Positions 8,994 through 18,160 are shown, counted from the stretch's first letter. The stretch: 64,000 bases of DNA from Pseudazoarcus sp963975885 (GCA_963975885.1 CAXBIS010000015.1:1-64000); one strand, 5' to 3'. Notes: generated from the sequence alone by a model not told the origin. A program made the numbers and translations.

Positions 8994-9209
8994 TCATGCC
9001 TGGCCGCGGTTGAGCACCTCGAGTCCGACCTTGCCTTCCGCGATCTCGCGCAGCGCGATCACGGTGGGTTTTTCCTTGCCGTACTTGTCCGCGTCGATCA
9101 GCGGCGTCGAGCCCACGGTGATCTGACGCGCGCGAAAGGTCGCGGCCAGCGTGAGCTGGAAACGGTTCGGAATCTTGTCCAGGCAGTCTTCGACGGTGAT
9201 GCGGGCCAT
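8994..9209 (-). CDS. rpoZ: RNA polymerase omega subunit
   Basis: A 71-aa protein opening with MARITVEDCLDKIPNRFQLT, the omega signature, and containing the KPTVIALREIAEGKV segment that contacts the beta-prime subunit. It lies two bases downstream of gmk and is probably co-transcribed with gmk and spoT. Confidence 0.96.
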   Translation of the reverse strand: MARITVEDCLDKIPNRFQLTLAATFRARQITVGSTPLIDADKYGKEKPTVIALREIAEGKVGLEVLNRGQA

Positions 9210-9211
9210 GT

Positions 9212-9826
9212 TCAATCCTGTTCGAGAAAATCGAAATACTCGGGGTGACGCTCGCGCTGGCGTCCGCACCGCAAACGCGATGCGCGGACGATGGCGATCA
9301 GATCGGCAATCGCGTCTTCCAGTACGTCATTGAGTATAACGTAGTCGAACTCGCCCACGTGGCGCATCTCGCCGCGCGCGCCCAGCAGGCGCCGGGCGAT
9401 CACGTCCTCGCTGTCCGTGCCGCGCGAACGCAGGCGCGCCTCGAGCGCGTCGAACGACGGCGGCAGCACGAAAATGCCGACCGCGTCGGGGAACGCGCGG
9501 CGCACCTGCTGCGCCCCCTGCCAGTCGATTTCGAGCACGATGTCGCTGCCGGCGGCGATCTGTTCGCGAATCCAGCTCTTCGAGGTGCCGTAGTAATTGT
9601 CGTGCACCTCGGCCCATTCGAGGAATTCGCCGCGATCGCGCAGGCCGCGGAAGCTCGCCACGTCGACGAAGTGATAGTGCACGCCCTCGACCTCGCCTTC
9701 GCGCGGCGCGCGCGTGGTGTAAGACACCGACAGGCGAACGTTGGTGTCGCGCTCGAGCAGGCCACCCACCAGCGTGGTCTTGCCCGCGCCCGACGGAGCG
9801 GTGACGATCAGCAATGAGCCTGGCAT
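9212..9826 (-). CDS. gmk: Guanylate kinase
   Basis: A 204-aa enzyme converting GMP to GDP. The P-loop APSGAGKT is at residues 10-17. The GMP-binding SYTTRAPREGEVEGVHYHF region, EFLEWAEVHDNYYGT and the DIDWQGA-like EIDWQGAQQV follow in family order. It is the first gene of gmk-rpoZ-spoT, 13 bp downstream of yicC. Spacing to rpoZ is two bases. Confidence 0.97.
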   Translation of the reverse strand: MPGSLLIVTAPSGAGKTTLVGGLLERDTNVRLSVSYTTRAPREGEVEGVHYHFVDVASFRGLRDRGEFLEWAEVHDNYYGTSKSWIREQIAAGSDIVLEIDWQGAQQVRRAFPDAVGIFVLPPSFDALEARLRSRGTDSEDVIARRLLGARGEMRHVGEFDYVILNDVLEDAIADLIAIVRASRLRCGRQRERHPEYFDFLEQD

Positions 9827-9839
9827 CGGGTCTCTCCGT

Positions 9840-10709
9840 TCATTCGATGTTCTGCACTTGCTCGCGCATCTGTTCGATGAGCAGCTTCATCTCCATCGCC
9901 GCGGCGCTGACGTCACCCGCGGCGGACTTGGACGCGAGCGTATTGGCCTCGCGGTTGAGTTCCTGCATCAGGAAATCCAGACGCTTTCCGGCCGGCCCCT
10001 TCGCACCGAGGATGCGCTCGACCTCGTCGAGATGGGCAGAGAGCCGGGACAGCTCTTCGTCGACGTCCACGCGCTGTGCGAACACCGCCACTTCCTGACG
10101 AATACGCTCGTCGTCGAGCGTGTCGACGGCCTCGCGCAACCGCGCTGTGACACGCGCACGATAGTCGGCGACGACCTCGGGAATGCGCGGCGCAATCCGC
10201 GCGACCAGCGCACGCATCCCGGTGATGCGTTCCTGGATCGCTTCGGCGAGTTTGCCACCCTCGCGCTCGCGCGAGGCGACGAAGTCCTCAAGTGCCGCTG
10301 CGGCCAGCTCGGCGACCAGCGGACGCAGCGTCTCGATGTCGATGCGCTGCTCGCCGAGCATGCCGGGCCAGCGCAGGACTTCGGCGACCGACAGACCGGC
10401 CGCCTCGGGCAACTCCGCCCTCACCGCCGTCTCGGCCTCGCGCAACTGACCGAGGAGCGTGTGGTTGAGCGCCAGCTGCGGCGTGCCGCCAGCGGCGTCT
10501 ACCTGCAGGTTGAGGCGGCATTCGAGTTTGCCACGCGCAAGCCGCGCGCCCAGGATTTCGCGCAATTGCGGCTCGAACTGGCGCAGCTCGTCGGCAACGC
10601 GGAACACCAGGTCGAGATAGCGCGAGTTGACGCTGCGCAGCTCAAGATGGACGACGGCTCGCCCGATCTCGCGTTGCTGAACCGCGTAACCCGTCATGCT
10701 GTAAATCAT
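9840..10709 (-). CDS. yicC: YicC family endoribonuclease-like protein
   Basis: A 289-aa protein beginning MIYSMTGYA, the invariant start of the YicC/YloC family, with the conserved C-terminal segment GKRLDFLMQELNREANTLASKS. E. coli YicC has been linked to RNA turnover, an assignment from the literature and not visible here. It is upstream of gmk with 13 bp between them and divergent from the protein kinase gene; the 117-bp spacer should hold both promoters. Confidence 0.93.
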   Translation of the reverse strand: MIYSMTGYAVQQREIGRAVVHLELRSVNSRYLDLVFRVADELRQFEPQLREILGARLARGKLECRLNLQVDAAGGTPQLALNHTLLGQLREAETAVRAELPEAAGLSVAEVLRWPGMLGEQRIDIETLRPLVAELAAAALEDFVASREREGGKLAEAIQERITGMRALVARIAPRIPEVVADYRARVTARLREAVDTLDDERIRQEVAVFAQRVDVDEELSRLSAHLDEVERILGAKGPAGKRLDFLMQELNREANTLASKSAAGDVSAAAMEMKLLIEQMREQVQNIE

Positions 10710-10826
10710 CGGTCATTGCTCCGGAAAGTCCGTTCAATCCATTACACTCGTCGGCAGACTCGCGTTGCCGTGCATGCTGCCCGTGGCGCACCGAAGAATC
10801 CATGCCGCAAACGCGGCCGACAGACC

Positions 10827-11774
10827 ATGGCGATCCAGGCGAACAGTGCCCTGCCGGCGGGCTTCGAGCTCGACAACTACCGCATTCAGCGACAGCTCTC
10901 GCATGGCGGGTTCTCGATCGTCTACCTCGCGCACGGCCCGGACGAAACACCGGTAGTCATCAAGGAATACCTGCCCAACTCGCTCGCGCTGCGCAAGGAA
11001 GGCGAACTGTCGCCGCAGATCGCGGCCGAGAACCAGGCCGCGTTCCGCTACGGAATGAAGTGCTTCTTCGAGGAGGGGCGCTCGCTCGCCAAGCTGATGC
11101 ACCCGAACGTGGTACGGGTGCTGAACTTCTTCCGCACCAACGGAACGGTGTACATGGTGATGGAGTTCGAAAAGGGCCACACGCTCAACGAGTATATCCA
11201 GAAACATCGCGGCAAGGTCCCGGAGCGCTTCATCCGCGCGGTGTTCAGCCGCACGCTCAACGGCCTGCGCGAAGTGCATTCGCACAAGCTGCTGCACCTG
11301 GACATCAAGCCGTCGAACATCTACCTGCGCACCAACGGCACCCCGGTGCTGCTCGACTTCGGCGCGGCGCGCCAGACGCTGGCCGCCGAACAACCCATGC
11401 TCAAACCGATGTACACCCCCGGCTTCGCCTCGCCCGAGCAATACACCGACCGCGACAAGCTCGGGCCGTGGAGCGACCTGTACAGCGTCGGCGCCAGCCT
11501 GTACGCCTGCATCCAGGGCTACGCTCCGCCGCGCGCGGATGACCGCACGGATCAGGACAAGCTGGTCCCGTTGTCCGAGCTCCGGCCCGAGGGCTACACG
11601 CCGGAACTGCTCGAGACCATCGACTGGTGCCTCAAACTTGACCCGCTGGCGCGCCCGCAAAGCGCGTATTCGCTGCAAAAGGCGCTGATGCGCCGCCGGC
11701 CGGGCGAGGAACTTCCACCGGGCCTGTTCGCCGATGCCGGCAACCGGCTCAAGTCCTTCATCGATCGCGGCTGA
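10827..11774 (+). CDS. Serine/threonine protein kinase
   Basis: A 315-aa Hanks-type kinase without a membrane segment, hence cytosolic. The glycine loop is around 24-31 (QLSHGGFSIVY) and the ATP-anchoring lysine is K46 (VVIKEYLP). The catalytic loop HLDIKPSN (157-164) has Leu instead of the usual Arg of HRD. The metal-binding DFG is at 177-179, with a TPGFASPEQY activation segment. The ATG at 10827 was selected because conserved kinase sequence starts soon after; longer readings run into yicC on the other strand. Two bases downstream begins a PP2C phosphatase, so the two form a reversible phosphorylation pair. Substrates are unknown. Confidence 0.93.
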   Translation: MAIQANSALPAGFELDNYRIQRQLSHGGFSIVYLAHGPDETPVVIKEYLPNSLALRKEGELSPQIAAENQAAFRYGMKCFFEEGRSLAKLMHPNVVRVLNFFRTNGTVYMVMEFEKGHTLNEYIQKHRGKVPERFIRAVFSRTLNGLREVHSHKLLHLDIKPSNIYLRTNGTPVLLDFGAARQTLAAEQPMLKPMYTPGFASPEQYTDRDKLGPWSDLYSVGASLYACIQGYAPPRADDRTDQDKLVPLSELRPEGYTPELLETIDWCLKLDPLARPQSAYSLQKALMRRRPGEELPPGLFADAGNRLKSFIDRG

Positions 11775-11785
11775 GGTTGCAGGCG

Positions 11786-12706
11786 GTGAGGTTCACGATC
11801 TTTCAGGACAGTCGCATCGGGCGGCGCAAGTCCAACCAGGATCGCATCGCGTATTCATATTCGCGCGAGGCGCTGCTGATGCTCGTCGCCGACGGCATGG
11901 GTGGCCACCAGCACGGCGAGATCGCCGCCGGCATCGCCGCGCGCTCGCTCATAGAGACCTTCCAGCGCGAGGCGCGTCCCACTCTCGACGATCCGCTGCG
12001 CTTCCTGCGCAACGGCCTGCACGCGGCGCACAACGCGATTCTCGACTTCGCCTTCGACCGCTACCTGCCCGACGCGCCGCGCACCACCATCGTCGCCTGC
12101 GTGGTGCAGCACGGCTGCGCGTGGTGGGCCCATGCGGGCGACTCGCGCCTGTACGTGTTGCGCGACGCGGCGATCGCCGCGGGCACGCGCGACCATTCGC
12201 GCGTGCAGATGCTGCTCGACCAGGGCCTGCTCGACGCGGAAAGTGCCGAGAACCACCCGGAGCGCAACCGCATCTACAGTTGCCTGGGCGGCGACACGAT
12301 GCCGCAGATCGATTACTCGCGCCGCTTCGCACTGCGCACCGGCGACCTCGTCGCACTGTGTTCGGACGGCATCTGGGGTCCGCTGGGCGACGCCGGCATG
12401 CTCGCGGGGCTGGCCCACGGCGACGTCCTCGAAACCGCACCGGCGCTGATGCAGCGGGCCGAGAAACTCGGTGGGGCGTATTGCGACAACCTGTCCATGG
12501 TTGCGATGCGCTGGCAGGACAGCGACACTCCCGCTGCCGATTCGGTGTCCACCGACGAACTCGCACGCGACCGCTTCACCACCCGCATGGAAGGCTTCGG
12601 CGCCCCCGCCACGGCGGAGGGCGAATTCAGCGACGAGGACATCGAACGCGCGATCGACGAGATCAACGAAGCGATCCGCAAACTCAGCAACCAGGAACCC
12701 AAATGA
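11786..12706 (+). CDS. PP2C-family serine/threonine phosphatase
   Basis: A 306-aa protein with PP2C metal-binding motifs: NQD (17-19), VADGMGGHQHGE (34-45), GDSRLYVLRD and the later CSDGIWG and DNLSMVAM segments. It is expected to reverse the action of the kinase immediately upstream. GTG at 11786 is chosen because a GAGG lies nine bases before it; a TTG at 11777 in frame is the alternative. The last four bases overlap the rph start (ATGA). The C-terminal tail after about residue 240 is acidic and not part of the catalytic domain. Confidence 0.92.
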   Translation: MRFTIFQDSRIGRRKSNQDRIAYSYSREALLMLVADGMGGHQHGEIAAGIAARSLIETFQREARPTLDDPLRFLRNGLHAAHNAILDFAFDRYLPDAPRTTIVACVVQHGCAWWAHAGDSRLYVLRDAAIAAGTRDHSRVQMLLDQGLLDAESAENHPERNRIYSCLGGDTMPQIDYSRRFALRTGDLVALCSDGIWGPLGDAGMLAGLAHGDVLETAPALMQRAEKLGGAYCDNLSMVAMRWQDSDTPAADSVSTDELARDRFTTRMEGFGAPATAEGEFSDEDIERAIDEINEAIRKLSNQEPK

Positions 12707-13422
12707 GACACGACAATCGACGCCCGGACGCACTGCGTCCGGTGCGCATCACCCGCCATTTCACGCGTCACGCCGAAGGCTCGGTGCTGGTCGAGTTCGG
12801 CGAGACCCGCGTGCTGTGCACAGCCAGTGTGGAGGAGAACGTGCCGTCCTTTCTGCGCGGCAAGGGCCAGGGCTGGCTCACCGCAGAGTACGGCATGCTG
12901 CCACGCTCGACCCACACGCGAAGCGCACGCGAGGCGGCGCGCGGCAAGCAGAGCGGACGCACGCAGGAGATCCAGCGCCTGATCGGACGCAGCTTGCGGG
13001 CCGTGGTCGACCTGGCCGCACTGGGCGAGCGCCAGATCATCATCGACTGCGACGTCTTGCAGGCCGACGGCGGCACGCGCACGGCCGCCATCACGGGCGC
13101 CTGCGTCGCGGTATGCGACGCCATTCGCGGGCTGGTCGCAGCGGGCACGATCGCGCACGACCCGATGCGCGACATGGTCGCCGCGGTGTCGGTCGGCATC
13201 GTCGGCGGCGAACCGGTACTCGACCTGGACTACGTCGAGGACTCGTCCTGCGAGACCGACATGAACATCGTCATGACCGGCACGGGCGGCATCATCGAGG
13301 TGCAGGGTACGGCCGAGGGCGCGCCCTTCTCGCGTGACGAACTCGACCGTCTGCTGGGACTCGCCGAGCAGGGCATCGCGCGTCTGGTCGAGCTGCAGCA
13401 CGCGGCCCTGGCCGAAGGCTGA
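12703..13422 (+). CDS. rph: Ribonuclease PH
   Basis: A 239-aa phosphorolytic 3'-5' exoribonuclease that trims tRNA 3' ends. It carries the family opening RRPDALRPVRITRHF, the CTASVEENVP segment, GWLTAEYGMLPRST and the phosphate-binding CDVLQADGGTRTAAITGA region. Full length for the family. ATG overlaps the phosphatase stop (ATGA) and rdgB starts five bases after its own stop. Confidence 0.97.
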   Translation: MRHDNRRPDALRPVRITRHFTRHAEGSVLVEFGETRVLCTASVEENVPSFLRGKGQGWLTAEYGMLPRSTHTRSAREAARGKQSGRTQEIQRLIGRSLRAVVDLAALGERQIIIDCDVLQADGGTRTAAITGACVAVCDAIRGLVAAGTIAHDPMRDMVAAVSVGIVGGEPVLDLDYVEDSSCETDMNIVMTGTGGIIEVQGTAEGAPFSRDELDRLLGLAEQGIARLVELQHAALAEG

Positions 13423-13427
13423 TCGTC

Positions 13428-14024
13428 ATGTTCGAGCGTCTGGTACTGGCCAGCAACAATGCCAAGAAAGTCGGCGAACTGGCCGCGCTGCTCGCACCGC
13501 TGGGCATCGAGGTGATCGCCCAGGGGGCGTTGGGCATTCCCGAAGCCGAGGAGCCGCACGCGACCTTCGTCGAGAACGCGCTGGCCAAGGCCCGCCACGC
13601 TTCGGCCCATGCAGCCCTTCCCGCCATCGCCGACGACTCCGGCCTGTGCGTGGCCGCGCTGGGCGGCGCGCCGGGCGTATTGTCCGCGCGCTACGCCGGC
13701 GAACCCAAGTCCGATGCGCGCAACAACGCGCTGCTGATCGAGCGCCTTCAGGGTGTCGAGGATCGCAGTGCGCACTTCTATTCGGCACTGGTGCTGGTGC
13801 GTCACGCCGACGATCCGCAACCGCTGATCGCCGACGGCGAATGGCACGGCGTCATCCTCGACGCGCCGCGCGGCGAAGGCGGCTTCGGCTACGACCCGCT
13901 GTTCTGGCTGCCGGAACTCGAACAGAGCGCGGCCGAACTCGACGCCCAACTGAAGAACGCACTCAGCCACCGCGGCGCCGCGATGCGCCACCTGCTCGAA
14001 CGGCTGGAGCACTACCGACCGTGA
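13428..14024 (+). CDS. rdgB: XTP/dITP pyrophosphatase (RdgB/HAM1)
   Basis: A 198-aa housecleaning nucleotidase that hydrolyses non-canonical purine nucleoside triphosphates to monophosphates. The signature LVLASNNAKKVGEL is at the N-terminus. The catalytic ADDSGLCVAALGGAPGVLSARYAG follows, then FGYDPLFWLPE near the C-terminus. It sits directly after rph, and its stop overlaps the hemW GTG start (GTGA). Confidence 0.96.
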   Translation: MFERLVLASNNAKKVGELAALLAPLGIEVIAQGALGIPEAEEPHATFVENALAKARHASAHAALPAIADDSGLCVAALGGAPGVLSARYAGEPKSDARNNALLIERLQGVEDRSAHFYSALVLVRHADDPQPLIADGEWHGVILDAPRGEGGFGYDPLFWLPELEQSAAELDAQLKNALSHRGAAMRHLLERLEHYRP

Positions 14025-15238
14025 ACCGCCTCGTGCATCGTCTCGCGATGCCGCCGACCGAAGCACCCGCGGCACTCGGCGGCCCGGCCCCGGCCGAGCC
14101 GCCGCCGCTGTCGATCTACGCCCACTACCCGTGGTGCGTACGCAAGTGCCCGTACTGCGACTTCAATTCCCATGCCCTGCGTGGAGGCAGCGACGCGGCC
14201 GACATGGAACGCCGCTACATCGACGCGCTGATCGCCGACGTGGCCGCGAGCGCCCCGCTCGTGGCCGGGCGCTCGGTGGACACGGTGTTCTTCGGCGGCG
14301 GCACGCCCAGCCTGATGTCGCCGGCCAGCCTCGGCCGCGTGATCGACGCCATCGCGCACCACACCGCGCTCGCGCCGGACGCCGAGATCACGCTCGAGGC
14401 CAACCCCGGCACCTTCGAAGCGGCGCGTTTTCGCGGCTTCCGCGAGGCCGGTGCCAACCGCCTGTCGGTCGGCATCCAGAGTTTCGACGATACGCATCTG
14501 ACCGCGCTCGGTCGCATCCATGACAGCGCCGAAGCGCGCCGCGCGATCGGCATCGCGCAGGATCACTTCGAACGCGTGAATCTCGACCTGATGTATGCGC
14601 TGCCTCGACAAAGCCTGGATTCCGCCCTGAGCGATGTTGAAACGGCGCTCGCCTTCGGCCCCGAACACCTGTCGTGCTATCACCTGACGCTGGAGCCGAA
14701 CACGCCCTTCCACCACAGCCCGCCGCCGGTGCCCGACGACGACATCGCCGCCGACATGCAGGAAGCCATCGAGGCGCGGCTGCGTGAGGCCGGTTACGAC
14801 AACTACGAGACCTCGGCTTTCGCGCAGGCCGGTGCGCGCTCCCGCCACAACCTCAACTACTGGGGCTTCGGCGACTATCTGGGGGTGGGCGCCGGCGCTC
14901 ACGGCAAGCTGAGCACCGCCGACGGCATCGTGCGTGAGATGCGCCACAAGCACCCCCAGCGTTATCTGGACGCGGCCCGGCGCGGCCAGTTCGTCCAGGA
15001 GCGCCGCAGCGTCACGGCGGATGAGTTGCCGTTCGAATTCATGATGAACGCGCTGCGTCTGGCCGACGGGGTGCCGGCTGCCTGGTTCGAGGCGCGCACG
15101 GGCTCGCCGCTGACCACCATCACGGCGGAACTGGCCGAGGCGCGCGCGGCCGGCCTGCTCGACACGGACAACGCCGCGCTGCGCCCGACACCGCGCGGGC
15201 GACGCTTTCTGAACGAGCTGCTGGAAATCTTCCTGTAG
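14021..15238 (+). CDS. hemW: Radical SAM protein HemW (heme chaperone, HemN-like)
   Basis: A 405-aa radical SAM protein. The 4Fe-4S motif is C39-x3-C43-x2-C46 in YPWCVRKCPYCDFN. FFGGGTPSL and EANPGTF follow, as in the oxygen-independent coproporphyrinogen oxidase superfamily. The single short N-terminus and rdgB neighbourhood point to HemW rather than HemN. GTG at 14021 overlaps the rdgB stop; ATG at 14048 is an alternative start nine codons downstream. It is the last gene of the kinase-phosphatase-rph-rdgB-hemW run. Confidence 0.92.
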   Translation: MNRLVHRLAMPPTEAPAALGGPAPAEPPPLSIYAHYPWCVRKCPYCDFNSHALRGGSDAADMERRYIDALIADVAASAPLVAGRSVDTVFFGGGTPSLMSPASLGRVIDAIAHHTALAPDAEITLEANPGTFEAARFRGFREAGANRLSVGIQSFDDTHLTALGRIHDSAEARRAIGIAQDHFERVNLDLMYALPRQSLDSALSDVETALAFGPEHLSCYHLTLEPNTPFHHSPPPVPDDDIAADMQEAIEARLREAGYDNYETSAFAQAGARSRHNLNYWGFGDYLGVGAGAHGKLSTADGIVREMRHKHPQRYLDAARRGQFVQERRSVTADELPFEFMMNALRLADGVPAAWFEARTGSPLTTITAELAEARAAGLLDTDNAALRPTPRGRRFLNELLEIFL

Positions 15239-15311
15239 ATCGTGTCGGGCCCCAGGCGAATGCGACAACCCCGCCGGCGCCTGCCCGGCGTCGGCCCTCG
15301 CTGCGCTCGCC

Positions 15312-15328
15312 CCGACCTTGTATGTTGA
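15312..15328 (+). repeat. 17-bp direct repeat, first copy
   Basis: CCGACCTTGTATGTTGA occurs here and again at 15443-15459. Each copy is followed one to two bases later by GTGACTGC. The two copies flank palindromic repeat copy B, which suggests a composite or nested repeat. Confidence 0.7.
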
Positions 15329-15350
15329 CGTGACTGCTTAAGCAGTCGAT

Positions 15351-15427
15351 GTAGGGCGCAATAACCGAAGGGCATTGCGCCGTATTGGCCAAACATACGG
15401 CGGATTACGCTGCGCTAATCCGCCCTA
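15351..15427. repeat. Dispersed palindromic repeat, copy B
   Basis: It begins GTAGGGCGCAATAACCGAAG and ends CTAATCCGCCCTAC. Two stem-loops sit back to back: GGCGCAAT/ATTGCGCC and GGCGGATTA/TAATCCGCC. It is about 90% identical by eye to copy C at 23387. The whole 337-bp spacer between hemW and sppA (15239-15575) is made of this repeat, the flanking 17-bp direct repeats and GC-rich sequence, with no gene. Confidence 0.85.
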
Positions 15428-15442
15428 CGACTGCGGCTCACT

Positions 15443-15459
15443 CCGACCTTGTATGTTGA
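15443..15459 (+). repeat. 17-bp direct repeat, second copy
   Basis: Identical to 15312-15328. After it, GTAGGTCGCGTTGAGCCGCAGGCGAAATGCGAC (15480-15512) looks like another, degenerate arm of a related repeat. Confidence 0.65.
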
Positions 15460-15575
15460 AGGTGACTGCCGGAGCAGCCGTAGGTCGCGTTGAGCCGCAG
15501 GCGAAATGCGACATCCCGTTCGAGACGCCGGCATCCGCCGCGTGCCGCACTCGGCATGCTCCGCAGGCGTAACCG

Positions 15576-17405
15576 TTACGGCCCCTCGCACAGACAATGC
15601 ACATAGACATGGCGCGGATCATTCCACGTCAGCAAGGCTTGCGCTTCGCGTTCGAGTGACGCGAACAGGGTCGCGAACGCGCCCTCGGGCGCCGCCGTCA
15701 CCAGTGTGTGCGTGCCGACGAATTCGGCCACCCGACGCAACACGCGGTCGCGCGGTGAAATCTGGTTCTCCGGCCACACCACCTGGTAGTCATCAAGGCC
15801 GGCGCGGCGCGCGGCGGCCTCGACCGCGCCGTGCAGGCCACCCAGTTGGTCGACCAGGCCGAGCTTGTGGGCGGCCTCGCCGGTATATACGCGGCCGCGC
15901 GCGACCAGATCGACTTCGGCCGGCGCCATCCCGCGCGCGTCACTGACGGTCTCGATGAAGCGGTCGTAGCCATGCTCGATCGCGCTCTGCATCGTCGCGC
16001 TGGCGCCGTCGGACAATGGGCGGCGCGGATCGGGCACGCCCGCGTAGGGGCCGGTGGCCACGCCGTCGACGGTGATGCCCAGATCCTCCAGTGGCGCGGA
16101 CAGGTCCGGGAACAGCGCGAAGATGCCGATCGAGCCGGTCAGGGTCAGCGGGTGGGCGTGGATCTCCTCGGCGCCGGCTGCGATCCAGTAGCCGCCGGAG
16201 GCGGCCGTCGAGCTCATCGACGCAACCACCGGCTTGCCGGCGCGGCGCGTCAGTTCCAGCTCGCGCCGAATCTGCTCGGAGGCCCAGGCGCTGCCGCCGG
16301 GTGAGTCGATACGCAGCACCAGCGCGCGCACCGAGGCATCCTCGCGCACGTCGCGGATCAGCCGCGCGAAGGCGTCGCCGCCGACCGCACCGGGCGCGCC
16401 CGCACCGTCCACGATCGCGCCCTGCGCAACCAGCACCGCCACGCGACCGCCGCTTTGCGAGCGTTCGTCGCGCAGCGCGAGATAGCGATCCACGCCGATG
16501 CCGCGATAGCCTCGCTCACCTCCGTCGGCGCCGAACTGCGTGCGCAGCTGCGCCGTCCATTCGTCACGCGTCGTCAAGCCGGATATCAGCCCGGCATCGA
16601 AGGCCGCGCGCGCCATGTCACCGTCGGCCGCGCGAATCGCCTCACCGAAGCCCTGCACGTAGCCCTCGAGCGCAGCGCGCTCCATGCCGCGACTGGTCGC
16701 CATGTCTTCGAGAAGATGCGACCACAGGCCGGCGAGCAGGTCACGCGTATTCTCGCGATCCTCGCGCGACATGTCCTCACGCGTGAAGATCTCGGCCATG
16801 GCCTTGTACTCGCCAACGCGGAAGACGTGCAGCTTCACGCCCAGATGCGCGAGCGCGTTGCCGAGAAAGCTCTGGTAGCGCGCCAGCCCGCGCAGCAGCA
16901 GAAAACCGTCGGGCGACAGATGCACCTCGTCGGCGACGCTGGCCAGATAGTACTGACCTTCCGTAAAGCGTTCGCCGCGCGCGAACACCGGCTTGCCCGA
17001 CTCGCGGAAGGCGTCGATCGCCTCGCGCAGCTCGGCCAGCTTGGCGATGCCGCCACCGGCCAGATCGTCGGTCTCGATCACCAGCCCGGTGATGCGCTCG
17101 TCGTCACGCGCCGCGCGTACCGCCTCGAGCAACCTGTGCAGCGTGCTCTGGCCGTTGTGGCGGGCGCCGCCGCGCACCAGTTCCAGGGGGGATTCGAGCC
17201 GTTCCTGCTCGACCAGCGCGCCGGCCGGACGCAGCACCAGCGCGGCCTGCTCGGGCAGTTCGGGGTCGGGCGCCCAGAACAGCACGACCAGCGCACCGAT
17301 GATGACCAGCAATACGAGGTTGAGCACCGCGCGCCGCAGGAAGTCGAGCGCACGGAAGAGGAAGCGGAAGATTCCGCCGATGAACCGGAACAGCGCCTTG
17401 ATCAA
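15576..17405 (-). CDS. sppA: Signal peptide peptidase SppA, 67K type
   Basis: A 609-aa membrane-bound serine protease that degrades cleaved signal peptides. One membrane segment lies near residues 22-44 (FLRRAVLNLVLLVIIGALVV). The general-base lysine is in RVGEYKAMAEIF, and the nucleophile is the serine of AASGGYW, with TGSIGIFALFP after it. The length equals the long tandem-domain E. coli type. The start is the TTG at 17405-17403, because GGAGG stands eight bases before it and the conserved LIKALFRF sequence begins there. No ATG fits better. trmB ends 35 bp upstream, so the two may be co-transcribed. Confidence 0.93.
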   Translation of the reverse strand: MIKALFRFIGGIFRFLFRALDFLRRAVLNLVLLVIIGALVVLFWAPDPELPEQAALVLRPAGALVEQERLESPLELVRGGARHNGQSTLHRLLEAVRAARDDERITGLVIETDDLAGGGIAKLAELREAIDAFRESGKPVFARGERFTEGQYYLASVADEVHLSPDGFLLLRGLARYQSFLGNALAHLGVKLHVFRVGEYKAMAEIFTREDMSREDRENTRDLLAGLWSHLLEDMATSRGMERAALEGYVQGFGEAIRAADGDMARAAFDAGLISGLTTRDEWTAQLRTQFGADGGERGYRGIGVDRYLALRDERSQSGGRVAVLVAQGAIVDGAGAPGAVGGDAFARLIRDVREDASVRALVLRIDSPGGSAWASEQIRRELELTRRAGKPVVASMSSTAASGGYWIAAGAEEIHAHPLTLTGSIGIFALFPDLSAPLEDLGITVDGVATGPYAGVPDPRRPLSDGASATMQSAIEHGYDRFIETVSDARGMAPAEVDLVARGRVYTGEAAHKLGLVDQLGGLHGAVEAAARRAGLDDYQVVWPENQISPRDRVLRRVAEFVGTHTLVTAAPEGAFATLFASLEREAQALLTWNDPRHVYVHCLCEGP

Positions 17406-17439
17406 GCCGGAATCCTCCGTTGGGGCGGCCTCGCGCGGC

Positions 17440-18144
17440 TCAGGCGGTACTGGCGCGACGCCGGAAGAGCAGGTCCCACACGCCATGGCCGAGATTCAGG
17501 CCGCGGTTCTCGAATTTCGTCACCGGACGCCATTCGGGCCGCGGCGCGAAACCTTCTGCGGTGTTCTCCAGCAGCGGTTCGGTCGAGAGCACCTCGAGCA
17601 TCCACTCGGCGTACTCGTTCCAGTCGGTCGCGCAGTGCAGATAACCACCGGGCGCGAGTCTGGACGCGACAAGCGCAACGAACTCGCTCTGAATGATACG
17701 ACGCTTGTGATGACGCTTCTTGTGCCACGGGTCCGGGAAATACACGTGCACGCCGGCCAGCGCACCGGGACGGATCATGTCCTGCAGCACCTCGATCGCA
17801 TCGTGCTGCACGATGCGCAGATTGTCGAGGCCATCGTCGCGCGCGAGCTTGCACAGATTGCCCACACCCGGCCCGTGCACTTCGATGGCGACAAAGTCCG
17901 TCTGCGGCTGTCCGGCGGCAATGCGTGCGGTGGTCTCGCCCATGCCGAAGCCGACCTCGAGCACCTTGGGCGCATCGCGCCCGAACAGCGCGTCCAGATC
18001 CACCGGCTGCGGCCGGTAGGGCAGGCCGATGCGCGGCATCATCTCGTCGAGCGCGCGCTGCTGCCCCACCGTCATGCGGCCCTGGCGCAGCACGAAGCTG
18101 CGGATGCTGCGCCTGGAGAAGCGCTCTTCGGGGGTGTCGTTCAT
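17440..18144 (-). CDS. trmB: tRNA (guanine-N7-)-methyltransferase
   Basis: A 234-aa SAM enzyme that methylates G46 of tRNA. Motif I is VLEVGFGMGETTA, followed by AIEVHGPGVG and the TrmB-specific FPDPWHKKRHHKRRI. The C-terminus has VTKFENRGLNLGHGVWDL. The ATG at 18144 is preceded by GAGA; an ATG four codons upstream (18156) is an alternative. It lies downstream of thiS-thiG and upstream of sppA. Confidence 0.95.
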   Translation of the reverse strand: MNDTPEERFSRRSIRSFVLRQGRMTVGQQRALDEMMPRIGLPYRPQPVDLDALFGRDAPKVLEVGFGMGETTARIAAGQPQTDFVAIEVHGPGVGNLCKLARDDGLDNLRIVQHDAIEVLQDMIRPGALAGVHVYFPDPWHKKRHHKRRIIQSEFVALVASRLAPGGYLHCATDWNEYAEWMLEVLSTEPLLENTAEGFAPRPEWRPVTKFENRGLNLGHGVWDLLFRRRASTA

Positions 18145-18160
18145 CGTGGTTCTCATGCGG

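Noticed and set aside
15239..15575. CRISPR array in the repeat-rich spacer
   Set aside because: Only two direct-repeat copies 131 bp apart with a palindromic element between them; no regular spacers and no cas genes.
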